The notes under the pieces: model-generated
Databases searched by the model: none
Seen by the model: only the letters and a program-made list of their open reading frames with translations
What the model was told of the DNA's origin: nothing
Made by a program: the position numbers and the translations under genes
In this document: positions 19,227 to 28,903 of the stretch, one piece after another
Layout: each line of letters opens with the position of its first letter
How positions within the stretch are numbered: position 1 is the first letter of the stretch
Assembly: GCA_028291645.1 (NCBI GenBank)
Contig: JAQGNU010000089.1
Coordinates: forward strand, 24,740-88,739
Reading direction: 5' to 3'
Length of the DNA stretch: 64,000 bases
Source of the DNA: Nevskia sp.
Lineage (GTDB): Bacteria; Pseudomonadota; Gammaproteobacteria; Nevskiales; Nevskiaceae

Positions 19227-20087
19227 ATGGCCGGCGCAAAAGAGATCCGCACCAAGATCAAGAGCGTGAAGAACACGCAGAAGATCACGCGCGCGATGGA
19301 AAAAGTCGCCATGTCGAAAATGCGCAAGGCGCAGGAACGCATGGTCGCCGCGCGCCCGTACGCGGAGAAGATTCGTCGCACCGTCAGCCATCTGGCGCAG
19401 GCGAATCCGGAGTACAAGCATCCGTACATGCTGGAGCGCGAGGTCAAGCGCGTTGCCTTCATCATCGTGTCGTCGGATCGCGGGCTGGCGGGTGGACTCA
19501 ACACCAACTTGTTCCGCGCGCTGATCCGTGCGATCCGCGACTGGAAAGAGCAGGGCGTGGAATCCGAGTACGCAATCATCGGCAACAAGGGTGTGGCGTT
19601 CTTCAAGCGCGTCGGCGGCAAGGTGGTGGCGCAGGTCACGCATCTCGGCGACAAGCCGCATATCGACCAGCTGCTCGGCACCATCAAGGTCGTCACCGAC
19701 GCCTATCGCGAAGCTTCGGTCGACCGCGTATTCCTGGCGTCGGCGCAGTTCGTCAACACGATGACGCAGAAGCCGCATATCCGTCAGCTGCTGCCGGTCG
19801 AGCCGATCGAAACCAAGAATCTGCCGGAGCACTGGGATTACATCTACGAGCCGGAAGCGGTCGACCTGCTCGACACCGTGCTGGCGCGTTACGTCGAGGC
19901 GCAGGTGTATCAGGCGGTGGTCGAGAACGCCGCCAGCGAACAGTCCGCGCGCATGGTGGCGATGAAGTCCGCCACCGACAACGCCGGCAAGATCATCAGT
20001 GGCTTGCAACTCGCCTACAACAAGGCGCGCCAGGCCAGCATCACCAAGGAACTGGCGGAAATTGTCGGCGGCGCCGCCGCCGTTTAG
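19227..20087 (+). CDS. atpG: ATP synthase subunit gamma
   Basis: A 286-aa gamma subunit. The N-terminal helix has [17 protein letters not shown] and A-M-x-M-V-A-like residues. [12 protein letters not shown] lies near 80-91, and the C-terminal rotor helix has Y-N-K-A-R-Q-A-x-I-T-K-E-L. It forms the central rotor. Its ribosome site is GAGG with only about four bases of spacing, provided by the end of the preceding palindrome. Confidence 0.95.
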   Translation: MAGAKEIRTKIKSVKNTQKITRAMEKVAMSKMRKAQERMVAARPYAEKIRRTVSHLAQANPEYKHPYMLEREVKRVAFIIVSSDRGLAGGLNTNLFRALIRAIRDWKEQGVESEYAIIGNKGVAFFKRVGGKVVAQVTHLGDKPHIDQLLGTIKVVTDAYREASVDRVFLASAQFVNTMTQKPHIRQLLPVEPIETKNLPEHWDYIYEPEAVDLLDTVLARYVEAQVYQAVVENAASEQSARMVAMKSATDNAGKIISGLQLAYNKARQASITKELAEIVGGAAAV

Positions 20088-21542
<1,455 letters not shown>

Positions 21543-21566
21543 GGCTCATTCGCGCACGAGAGACCC

Positions 21567-21986
21567 ATGGCAACCATCAGCGTCGATATCGTTTCGGTAG
21601 AAGGGCAGATCCATCACGGCGAGGCCGCGATGGTGTTCGCGCCGGCCGAGATGGGCGAACTCGGCATCCTGCCGCGTCACGCGCCGCTGCTGACACGGCT
21701 GAAGCCGGGCGCGGTGCGCGTGCGCGATGCCGATGGCACCGAGCATTCGTTCTTCGTCGGCGGCGGCATACTCGAAGTGTTGCCGCACCTGGTCACGGTG
21801 ATGGCCGACATGGCACTGCGCGCCAAGGATTGCGACGAGAAGGCGGCGGCGGCGGCCAAGGCACGCGCCGAAAAGATGATGGCCTATGCCAAGACCGAAA
21901 CCGACATTGCGCGCGCGCAGTTCGAGATGATTCAGGCCCAGGCGCTGGCCGAGTTCCTGCAGAAGGCCAAGAAAGGCCACACCTGA
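21567..21986 (+). CDS. atpC: ATP synthase subunit epsilon
   Basis: A 139-aa epsilon subunit. It has the N-terminal beta sandwich (V-D-I-V-S-V-E-G, G-E-L-G-I-L-P-R-H-A-P-L-L) and a C-terminal helical pair rich in Ala/Lys. It couples rotation and inhibits hydrolysis. Last gene of the atp operon, convergent with the membrane gene at 22012. Confidence 0.95.
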   Translation: MATISVDIVSVEGQIHHGEAAMVFAPAEMGELGILPRHAPLLTRLKPGAVRVRDADGTEHSFFVGGGILEVLPHLVTVMADMALRAKDCDEKAAAAAKARAEKMMAYAKTETDIARAQFEMIQAQALAEFLQKAKKGHT

Positions 21987-21995
21987 GCGTGGCCT
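21974..21995. terminator. Hairpin over the atpC stop
   Basis: Arms 21974-21980 and 21989-21995 (AGGCCAC / GTGGCCT) are complementary around the atpC stop codon. A second short hairpin (22002-22007 with 22015-22020) follows at the end of the convergent gene. Together they may end both transcripts, but no U-tract is present. Confidence 0.35.
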
Positions 21996-22011
21996 GATCG
22001 CGGCGCCGACC

Positions 22012-22527
22012 TCAGGCGCCGTGCGTCACCAGCAGCCAGGCGCTGCGACTGCCGGAAAGAATCAGCGTGATCATGCCGGTAAATAGCAGCGTCCAGAAGA
22101 TGTCGACGCGTGTCGTCCCAAGCAGCAGCAAAGCACCTGCAATCAGCAGTGCAGCATTTCCGAGCAGTGACAGGATCAGGCGCTGCATGACCGGTCCGCG
22201 CGAATGCGGCGTCGGCGCAGCACGCACGACGGCGATCACGCCGCGCAGCACGCGATGGCCGCCAACGATGCCAACCACCGCGAGAAAGCCGCCGATCTGG
22301 GTCGCCGAGTAAGGCACCTGCATGAGCAGCGATACCAGCAGCACATTGAGGAAGTCGGCGAAGGTCTGGCGCGCCAGGGTGCGCATGCCAACATCGCCGG
22401 CCGCGCCGAGCAGCTCCGGTTTGAGCGTCATCGCGACGAATACCAGGCCGACCAGACCACCGCTGACTTGCGCGGTCGAGCTGAAGAACGACAACCAGTT
22501 CTCGCTATGCAGGCTGCTGATTTCCAC
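22012..22527 (-). CDS. Small inner-membrane protein of unknown function
   Basis: A 171-aa protein with about four membrane segments, starting V-E-I-S-S-L-H-S-E-N-W-L-S-F-F. A GTG start at 22527 with CGGAGA about six bases upstream is preferred. The reading frame stays open to 22752, but that part is Arg/Pro-rich and overlaps the glmU start. Hydrophobic stretches such as V-S-G-G-L-V-G-L-V-F-V-A and A-A-L-L-I-A-G-A-L-L-L-L indicate a multi-pass protein. I do not recognise the family. It is divergent from glmU. Confidence 0.6.
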   Translation of the reverse strand: MEISSLHSENWLSFFSSTAQVSGGLVGLVFVAMTLKPELLGAAGDVGMRTLARQTFADFLNVLLVSLLMQVPYSATQIGGFLAVVGIVGGHRVLRGVIAVVRAAPTPHSRGPVMQRLILSLLGNAALLIAGALLLLGTTRVDIFWTLLFTGMITLILSGSRSAWLLVTHGA

Positions 22528-22655
22528 CCGAATCTCCGATGTGCCGCGAGCCGCATGGTCGCAACTGCGCCGGCGCGCGGCAAGCCGCAGCAGCGGATTT
22601 GTCCGGCTGATCCTATGATGATGCCTGTCCGTGCAGAGGCTGATCGAGGATGACG

Positions 22656-24035
22656 ATGCAGGCGTCCATACACGCGGTGATTTTGGCGGCGGGCCAGGGC
22701 ACGCGCATGCGCAGCGCACTGCCGAAGGTGCTGCACCCGGTCGGCGGCACACCGATGCTGGGCCGCGTGCTCGCGGCGGCGCAGGCGGCAGGGGTCAACC
22801 ATAGTCATCTGGTGCTGGGTCATGCTGCGGAGCAGGTGCGCGCATGGCTCGCTGCGCAGAGCGGTTTCGATGCGGCGACGGTGGTTCAGCCGCAGCAGCT
22901 GGGTACTGCGCATGCGGTGCAGCAGGCGCTGCCGGAGATTCCGGACCATGCGCTGGTGGTGGTGTTGTACGGCGACGTGCCGCTGGTTACGCCGGCGACG
23001 ATTCAGGCGCTGATCGCCGCGGCCAAGGTCGGCTTGGCGCTGGTCACGGTCGAAGTCGTCCAGCCACACGGCTATGGCCGCATCCTGCGCGACAGTGCGC
23101 GGCGCATCACCGGCATCGTCGAGGAACGCGACGCCAGCGCAGCCGAGCGCGCGATCCACGAAATCAATACCGGCCTGCTGGCCGCACCAGCGAAGCGGCT
23201 CAAGCGCTGGCTGTCGAAAGTGAAGAACGACAATGCCAAGGGCGAGTTCTACCTGACCGATGTCGTCGCGCTGGCGGCGAGCGATGGCGTCGAAGTCGCC
23301 GCGGTCGCGGCGGCCTCGGCCGACGAAGTCGAAGGCGTCAACGATCCGCTGCAACTGGCGCAGGCCGAGCGGCGCCTGCAGCAGCAGCAGACTGCGCAGC
23401 TGCAGCGCGACGGCCTGTTCCTGGCCGATCCGGCGCGCTTCGAATTGCGTGGCAGTCTCAAGATCGGCCGCGACGTGCGCATCGATGTCGGCTGCGTGCT
23501 GGAAGGTGCAGTGGAGTTGGGCGACGGCGTCGTCATCGGACCGTACTGCGTGCTGCGCAATGTGCGTCTCGGTGCCGGCACGCGCGTCGATGCGCACTCG
23601 GTGCTGGACACTGCGGTCGCCGGCAGCAACTGCCGCATCGGTCCGTTCGCGCGGCTGCGCCCCGGTGCGCAACTGGCCGATGAAGTGCATATCGGCAACT
23701 TCGTCGAGATCAAACAGAGCACGCTCGGCGCGGGCGCCAAGGCAAATCATCTGGCCTATGTCGGCGATGCCACCGTCGGCGCCCGCGCCAACATCGGCGC
23801 CGGCGTCATCACCTGCAACTACGACGGCGTCGACAAGCACCCGACCGTGATCGGTGCGGATGCCTTTATCGGCAGCGATTCGCAGCTGATCGCACCGGTA
23901 ACGATCGGCCAGGGCGCCTACATCGCGGCCGGCTCGACCATCGTCCGCGACGTGCCGGATCAGGCGCTCGCGGTGGCGCGGGCACGCGAGCAGAAGATCG
24001 TGCCGGACTGGCGGGCGCGCAAAAAGGACCGCTGA
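22656..24035 (+). CDS. glmU: Bifunctional GlmU: GlcN-1-P acetyltransferase / GlcNAc-1-P uridyltransferase
   Basis: A 459-aa enzyme. The N-terminal pyrophosphorylase domain starts I-L-A-A-G-Q-G-T-R-M and has K-V-L-H-P. The C-terminal left-handed beta-helix (hexapeptide repeats, from about residue 255) carries the acetyltransferase and N-Y-D-G-V-D-K-H. Together they make UDP-GlcNAc for peptidoglycan and LPS. ATG 22656 is chosen over the in-frame ATG at 22650 because the GAGG at 22646-22649 then has normal spacing. It precedes glmS, as in E. coli. Confidence 0.95.
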   Translation: MQASIHAVILAAGQGTRMRSALPKVLHPVGGTPMLGRVLAAAQAAGVNHSHLVLGHAAEQVRAWLAAQSGFDAATVVQPQQLGTAHAVQQALPEIPDHALVVVLYGDVPLVTPATIQALIAAAKVGLALVTVEVVQPHGYGRILRDSARRITGIVEERDASAAERAIHEINTGLLAAPAKRLKRWLSKVKNDNAKGEFYLTDVVALAASDGVEVAAVAAASADEVEGVNDPLQLAQAERRLQQQQTAQLQRDGLFLADPARFELRGSLKIGRDVRIDVGCVLEGAVELGDGVVIGPYCVLRNVRLGAGTRVDAHSVLDTAVAGSNCRIGPFARLRPGAQLADEVHIGNFVEIKQSTLGAGAKANHLAYVGDATVGARANIGAGVITCNYDGVDKHPTVIGADAFIGSDSQLIAPVTIGQGAYIAAGSTIVRDVPDQALAVARAREQKIVPDWRARKKDR

Positions 24036-24145
24036 GGAGCTGTCTTCGCAGAGTGCTTCAAGCCCGTGATCGTGTTTCGCGCAAAGCACGCGAACAACGC
24101 AAAGACTGTCAAGAAGCGAATTTGCTCAGCGCCTGTCCTCAAAAA

Positions 24146-24266
24146 TCCCCTCTCCCACTGGGAGAGGGCTAGGGCGAGGGGCGATCTCGCTGATGTGGAT
24201 GTGCTTCGTAACGACTGCGCCCCTCATCCGGCCCTCCGGGCCACCTTCTCCCGGCGGGAGAAGGGA
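24146..24266. repeat. REP-like palindromes between glmU and glmS
   Basis: The 342-base gap between glmU and glmS holds two hairpin units. One is CTCTCCC ACT GGGAGAG near 24149-24165, followed by a GGGCGAGGGG phrase. The other runs from about 24219, with GGCCC-TCC-GGGCC and then CTTCTCCC-GGC-GGGAGAAG near 24245-24263. They are of the same type as the element in front of atpG. They might act as terminators or mRNA boundaries. The rest of the gap has no gene. Confidence 0.7.
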
Positions 24267-24377
24267 CAGCAGTCGATCGTTCTACTCTTTGAGGACGGCT
24301 TCTAAGGTCTGCGTAAGCTGGTCGGGCGATAATAACGACCAAACGCGGGAATCCCCGTCTCAGAGGAACGCTTTGCC

Positions 24378-26210
24378 ATGTGTGGAATCGTCGGCGCGGT
24401 CGCCCAGCGCAACGTCACCCCGATCCTGATGGAAGGCCTGCATCGGCTTGAGTATCGCGGCTACGATTCCGCCGGTATCGCCGTGGTCGCCGCCGATGGG
24501 CATCTGTGTCTGCAGCGCGCGGTCGGCAAGGTTGCGCAGCTCGAAGCCAAGCTGCTGAGCCATCCCTGCCCCGGCACCAGCGGCATTGCGCATACGCGCT
24601 GGGCCACGCACGGCGGCGTCACCGAGGCCAATGCGCATCCGCATGTATCGCGCGGCCGTCTCGCCTTGATCCACAACGGCGTCATCGAAAACTACGAAGG
24701 GCTGCGCAGCGAAGTGCTGGCGCTCGGCTACGAGCTGGCGTCGGCCACCGATACGGAAATCGTAGCGCATCTCATGCATCACGCGCTGACGCAAGGCCTC
24801 AGCTTGCGCGAAGCGGTACGTTCGGTGCTGGCACGCTGCACTGGCGCCTATGCAATGGCGGCGCTCGATGTCGTGGACCCGAAGCGGATCGTGCTGGCGC
24901 GTGTCGGCAGTCCGCTGGTGATCGGTCTCGGTATCGGCGAAATGTTTGCAGCCTCGGACGTCGCCGCGCTGCTGCCGGTGACCAATCGCTTCATCTATCT
25001 CGAAGAAGGCGACTTCGCCGAGATCACCCAGGACGCCGTCGAAGTGTTCGATGCGGCCGGCCGGCCGCTGCAGCGCACCGTGCATGAAATCAGCCTGCAT
25101 GCCGATGCCAGCGAGAAAGGCGGCTACCGGCACTTCATGGTCAAGGAAATCTTCGAGCAGCCGGCGGCCTTGATTGCGACGCTGCAGGGACGCATCGCCG
25201 GCGACCACGTGCTGCCCGCTTCGCTGGGTTCACGCGCCGAAGAGCTGCTGGCGCGGACGCGCCTGGTGCATATCGTCGCCTGCGGCACCAGCTATCACGC
25301 CGGTCTCGTCGCCAAGTATTGGATCGAGACGCTGGCGAAGATTCCCTGCCACGTCGAGATCGCCAGCGAATACCGCTATCGCGATGTCGTTGTGCCGGAC
25401 GACACGCTGTTCATGACGCTGTCGCAGTCCGGCGAAACCGCCGACACGCTGGCGGCATTGCGCTCCGCGCGCGCGGCCGGCTATCTGGCGCTGCTGACCG
25501 TCTGCAATTCCGCGCAAAGCTCGATGGTGCGCGAATCCGATCTGGTGATGCTGACCCAGGCCGGTGCCGAGATCGGCGTCGCCTCGACCAAGGCCTTCAC
25601 CACTCAACTGCTGGCGCTGCTGGTGTTTACGACGATGCTGGCGCGCACGCGCGGCCTCGACGCCGCGCGCGAACGCGAGATCGTGCGGCAGTTGCAGACG
25701 GTCGCGGGTGCGGTCGAACGCACGCTGATGATGGAACCGGTGATCCGCACGCTGGCCGAAGCCTTCGTCGAAAAACATCACGCACTGTTCCTCGGCCGCG
25801 GCCCGATGTATCCGATCGCGCTCGAAGGCGCGCTCAAGCTCAAGGAAATTTCCTACGTCCACGCCGAAGGCTACGCCGCCGGCGAACTCAAGCACGGCCC
25901 GCTGGCGCTGATCGACGAAACCATGCCGGTGATCGTCGTCGCACCGAACAACGAGTTGCTCGACAAACTCAAGTCCAATATCCAGGTGGTACGCGCCCGC
26001 GGCGGCCAGCTGTTCGTGATCGCCGACCAGGCCACCGGCCTCAAGGCTGAACCCGGCACCGTCATCATCGACATGCCGCACGCCGAACCGCTGGTTGCGC
26101 CGATCGTCTACACCGTGCCGCTGCAGTTGCTGGCGTATCACGTCGCCGTACTCAAAGGCACCGATGTCGACCAGCCGCGCAATCTGGCGAAGTCGGTTAC
26201 GGTGGAGTGA
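24378..26210 (+). CDS. glmS: Glutamine-fructose-6-phosphate aminotransferase GlmS
   Basis: A 610-aa enzyme of standard size. Cys2 (M-C-G-I-V-G) is the glutaminase nucleophile after Met removal. The N-terminal Ntn domain has H-T-R-W-A-T-H-G. Two SIS domains follow with C-G-T-S-Y-H-A-G and S-Q-S-G-E-T-A-D-T, and the gene ends in L-A-K-S-V-T-V-E. It makes glucosamine-6-P, the first step towards UDP-GlcNAc, and pairs with glmU upstream. I saw no glmS ribozyme-like leader. Confidence 0.96.
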   Translation: MCGIVGAVAQRNVTPILMEGLHRLEYRGYDSAGIAVVAADGHLCLQRAVGKVAQLEAKLLSHPCPGTSGIAHTRWATHGGVTEANAHPHVSRGRLALIHNGVIENYEGLRSEVLALGYELASATDTEIVAHLMHHALTQGLSLREAVRSVLARCTGAYAMAALDVVDPKRIVLARVGSPLVIGLGIGEMFAASDVAALLPVTNRFIYLEEGDFAEITQDAVEVFDAAGRPLQRTVHEISLHADASEKGGYRHFMVKEIFEQPAALIATLQGRIAGDHVLPASLGSRAEELLARTRLVHIVACGTSYHAGLVAKYWIETLAKIPCHVEIASEYRYRDVVVPDDTLFMTLSQSGETADTLAALRSARAAGYLALLTVCNSAQSSMVRESDLVMLTQAGAEIGVASTKAFTTQLLALLVFTTMLARTRGLDAAREREIVRQLQTVAGAVERTLMMEPVIRTLAEAFVEKHHALFLGRGPMYPIALEGALKLKEISYVHAEGYAAGELKHGPLALIDETMPVIVVAPNNELLDKLKSNIQVVRARGGQLFVIADQATGLKAEPGTVIIDMPHAEPLVAPIVYTVPLQLLAYHVAVLKGTDVDQPRNLAKSVTVE

Positions 26211-26596
26211 GCTGAATGGGCGACGGGTGCTTGTTGATTTGAAACAATAAGGTCTGTCGAGGCGAAATGACGCCCGTCAAAAATGCGGACGTAACAAGTT
26301 TATTTTGTTAGGGCCTATCGGCGATAAGCAAATTTGAGAAGGTCTGTCGCTGTTTCTTGCAAACAAAGCCGCACATTCCCGGCGTCAAACGGTGACGGAT
26401 CGCCAGAAATATTCCCGACCCAGAGGCAGCTGGAGCTAAATACGACTGCTGCTGTCCGTCAGCTATGTGCCAGGAGCGGACGTACGCAATTGGAGCTGCA
26501 GAAACAGAAACGAAGTGCTCTCTCGAGGGAGCGACCAGGTATGCTGTCCGTGATGTGAAATCAACGCGGTGACGCTGAAATGAAGAACAACGCTAA
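26211..26596. other. Gene-free gap after glmS
   Basis: These 386 bases fall in GC compared with glmS and lead into the SMEK gene. One 74-codon open frame (26334-26558, plus) has no recognisable protein features. I see no RNA gene or clear terminator. It marks the left boundary of the accessory stretch that runs to about 30.6 kb. Confidence 0.4.
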
Positions 26597-27625
26597 ATGA
26601 TTACACGAGGCCACTATATCGGCGAGGTGATCGATGAGCTGTCCGCGCTCGCGGAGCAGGTGAAGCTCCGGAACCGCCTGGGACTGACCGATCTGACCGT
26701 ATATTCCGAGAACTTTTTCAGGGACATTCTTAATGTTGTTCTGAACATTGACCTGAAGAACCTCAACGCAGATCGATCCAATGAACCAGGCCTCGATCTA
26801 GCCGACTTGCGCGCACGTAAAGCCTTTCAGATCACGTCATCCGCTACCAGCGAGAAGGTTAATCACACGCTGGAACGGATAACTGACGATCATCTTTCGA
26901 CATACGACAAGATCATCGTACTAGCGATCGGAAAAAAACAGAGCAAGTACACACTAGATCCCGCAATGGCCACTCGTTGCCGCTTCAATGATGGCGATAT
27001 TTGGGATATTTCGACGCTGGCTCGGTTGGCAGTGGATCTTGAAATTGAGCGGCTGAACCAGTTGGTCCAGGTGATTCGTGACAACGTGCTCCGCGTCCGA
27101 GTAGAGCTTGAAGTACCGGACGATACTGGCCGCTTTCCCACCAGTGGGTTCGACCGGTGGGAGCCGCGGCCTGCCCCGAAGATCGGAAGCGGGGATGCCT
27201 TCGTTCTTTTTTGCCGCGACGGTACGGGGGAACTGCCAATTCAAGACGAGAAAAATATTCGTAGCAGCATCCAGAAGCTTGCCAAAAAGTTGGCCAGAAC
27301 CCCGCGACTGACGCGGGAGTTTCTAGCGATGCTTTACGAACTAAAGGAGTCGAAGAAGACCAGGAGGAGCGACGGAGACCACATCCTGCTGGGCAAAGTT
27401 GAGCGCGAATATCTCGGGCGTGATCTGAAAGGAGAAATCGGTATCCTGGAACACGAGGGATTCGTGTCTGTCTCTGCAGAAGACGTCTACGACATGGGGC
27501 TTCCCGAACTCATTCTTTCAATCTCTCCAAACGAGGATCTGAATGGCCCGTTTTCGGACTTTATGAAAGCAAAAAATATGAGCTATCGAAAAGTCATAGG
27601 CAATGCAGATCTATCAGCTTTCTAG
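26597..27625 (+). CDS. SMEK-domain nuclease-like protein
   Basis: A 342-aa protein. The first ~150 residues match the SMEK domain seen in putative phage-defence and restriction-like proteins. An N-terminal helix with V-K-L-R-N-R-L-G-L-T-D is followed by Y-S-E-N-F-F-R-D-I-L-N near 36-46. Then come L-N-L-D-like strands and D67 ... K75-A-F-Q-I-T-S-S (to residue 82), the latter fitting a PD-(D/E)xK-type core with the Q-x-T variant. The C-terminal half is not recognised; it could be the sensor or effector part. Codon use is less biased than the housekeeping genes around it. No partner gene is adjacent, so it may be a single-gene defence system or a remnant. Confidence 0.6.
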   Translation: MITRGHYIGEVIDELSALAEQVKLRNRLGLTDLTVYSENFFRDILNVVLNIDLKNLNADRSNEPGLDLADLRARKAFQITSSATSEKVNHTLERITDDHLSTYDKIIVLAIGKKQSKYTLDPAMATRCRFNDGDIWDISTLARLAVDLEIERLNQLVQVIRDNVLRVRVELEVPDDTGRFPTSGFDRWEPRPAPKIGSGDAFVLFCRDGTGELPIQDEKNIRSSIQKLAKKLARTPRLTREFLAMLYELKESKKTRRSDGDHILLGKVEREYLGRDLKGEIGILEHEGFVSVSAEDVYDMGLPELILSISPNEDLNGPFSDFMKAKNMSYRKVIGNADLSAF

Positions 27626-27791
27626 TCCGGGGGAGGGTTAGCTACGACTCGCTCGGACGCGATGAAATTCGAGAGCAATCTAATAAGCATGCTGTGTCGC
27701 CTGCCAGTCACTGAGATTGCGAGTGCCGCTCACCGCTAACCTAAGCTTGGACGACCGTCCGCTCCGGGCTGTGAGCACCCGTCGTTTAGCT

Positions 27792-27875
27792 CTATGGTTC
27801 GCCCCGCTGATCGCCATCCACGTACAACCATCGCCCCTCCTCCCGCACGAAGCGGCTGGGCTCATATATCCGCAT
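27792..27875 (-). pseudogene. Remnant of a YchJ/SEC-C-type gene (C-terminal tail)
   Basis: On the minus strand a 27-codon stretch ending in TAG encodes S-R-F-V-R-E-E-G-R-W-L-Y-V-D-G-D. This resembles the C-terminal end of the YchJ (UPF0225) family. The frame is closed by a stop a few codons further upstream, and no SEC-C Cys motif or domain core can be read. I take it as a decayed tail. It lies just beside the other gene remnant at 27982. Family naming is from memory of the signature and is moderately sure. Confidence 0.4.
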
Positions 27876-27964
27876 GGAATTGGACTCCAAACAGCAGTGC
27901 TACTCAAATACGAGGGACGTCGGTTCCGCGCGACCACGCCGGTATGGTGCGCTGCGCTTCCACG

Positions 27965-28102
27965 TCTCGCTCGCGCCGCGCTCAGACCGGCGCAGGCACC
28001 AGGCGCAGGCGGGTGATTTCCGAAGGCGCAAAGAAGCGCAGCGGCGGTCCCCAGTAGCCGGTGCCGCGGCTGGTGTAGATCAATAGCTGGTTGAGGCGTT
28101 TG
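27965..28102. repeat. Direct repeat copy A (duplicate of 30634-30771)
   Basis: By hand alignment, 27965-28102 matches 30634-30771 at a constant offset of 2669 bases with about nine mismatches in 138 (roughly 93 percent). Both copies are in the same orientation and flank the porin gene and its promoter. Copy B is the 3' end of an intact metallophosphoesterase gene plus 16 bases beyond its stop. Confidence 0.85.
27982..28102 (-). pseudogene. 3' fragment of the metallophosphoesterase gene
   Basis: The minus strand encodes the last ~40 residues of the metallophosphoesterase at 30651-31808, including [13 protein letters not shown] and the ending L-R-L-V-P-A-P-V plus stop. The similarity to the intact gene fades beyond about 28102, and the active-site motifs are absent, so this is a non-functional duplicate. 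Differences from the intact copy are largely silent, which suggests either a recent duplication or acquisition of a related allele. Confidence 0.8.
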
Positions 28103-28903
28103 TGCCGCGACGAAGATGCGCTTCGAGACCGGATCGCATTCTGGCGGCGTGGCTTTCCATCGCACCAATCAATCGATGCTCACGTGTCGTATGGCGTTGA
28201 ATCGGTGACGTCTCGATGTCGCAGCGGCTTGGCTGCGTACAACAGATGCTTAACGTAAGAGTCAAAAATATTTTCGAGCTGACGCCGCTATCGTTCTTAT
28301 CTCTCTATAAGGTGATGTTAAGTAATGAATCATAAGATACTCGGTTGTATCGACAGTTAGCATTCAAAAAAGATTTTCATTGCGTCTTAGTCGATAGAAA
28401 TAAACTCCAGTAAATACTGGCGTCCACGTCAATAAATAGATCTTCTATTAATCGTATTGACGGCGCCCATGCGCCTCTCTGAGCAAGCCGATGCTGCTCT
28501 GCGATGGATTAAAAAAAATTAACTAAGACATCTGTTGTTGTCGCGCGACGTTGACCCCCTCCTATCTATTGACCACGGTCAATGCGGTTTAGAAATCACG
28601 CACGCATATTCGTATGCGGCGCTGTTGCTGTTGGTCTGTTTCTTCAAATTAGATGCGCCAATTGAAACGTCCTAAGGGAGGTAGGAAGACGGGTCAGTCA
28701 TTAGCAATGACGCAGATGGCGCACAACGTCGAAGGCCGTCGAATTAGCAGCGCTTATTTTTGACGTTGCGTAGATCAACCGGCTTTACCCGCTTGTCGTT
28801 GTAGTTCCGCAGTGGCTTGAGTGCGTGACGATCCGCTCGATGCGGCGCACGTACAGGGTGTCTGCGTGCCCGGTTTCAAAAAAATCATATGAGGAGATTG
28901 AGG
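28103..28903. other. AT-richer gap and long leader of the porin gene
   Basis: About 800 bases with clearly lower GC than the surroundings and no credible coding frame. The left 460 bases show only A/T-rich tracts. At 28569-28582 there is a TTGACC-type palindrome with a -10-like hexamer behind it. From there to the porin start is a leader of roughly 290 bases. Confidence 0.5.
28569..28582 (+). promoter_or_regulatory. FNR-type operator and promoter of the porin gene
   Basis: TTGACCACGGTCAA is a 14-bp palindrome apart from its two central bases. The -10-like CATATT at 28605-28610 starts 29.5 bases after the palindrome centre, the spacing of class II CRP/FNR activation (site at about -41.5). The same arrangement recurs at 41178, 47221, 58306, 58415 and 60525. 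Confidence 0.65.

Noticed and set aside
22528-22752. N-terminal extension of the small membrane protein
   Set aside because: It is Arg/Pro/Ser-rich, overlaps glmU and lacks a ribosome site; the GTG at 22527 has a good one.
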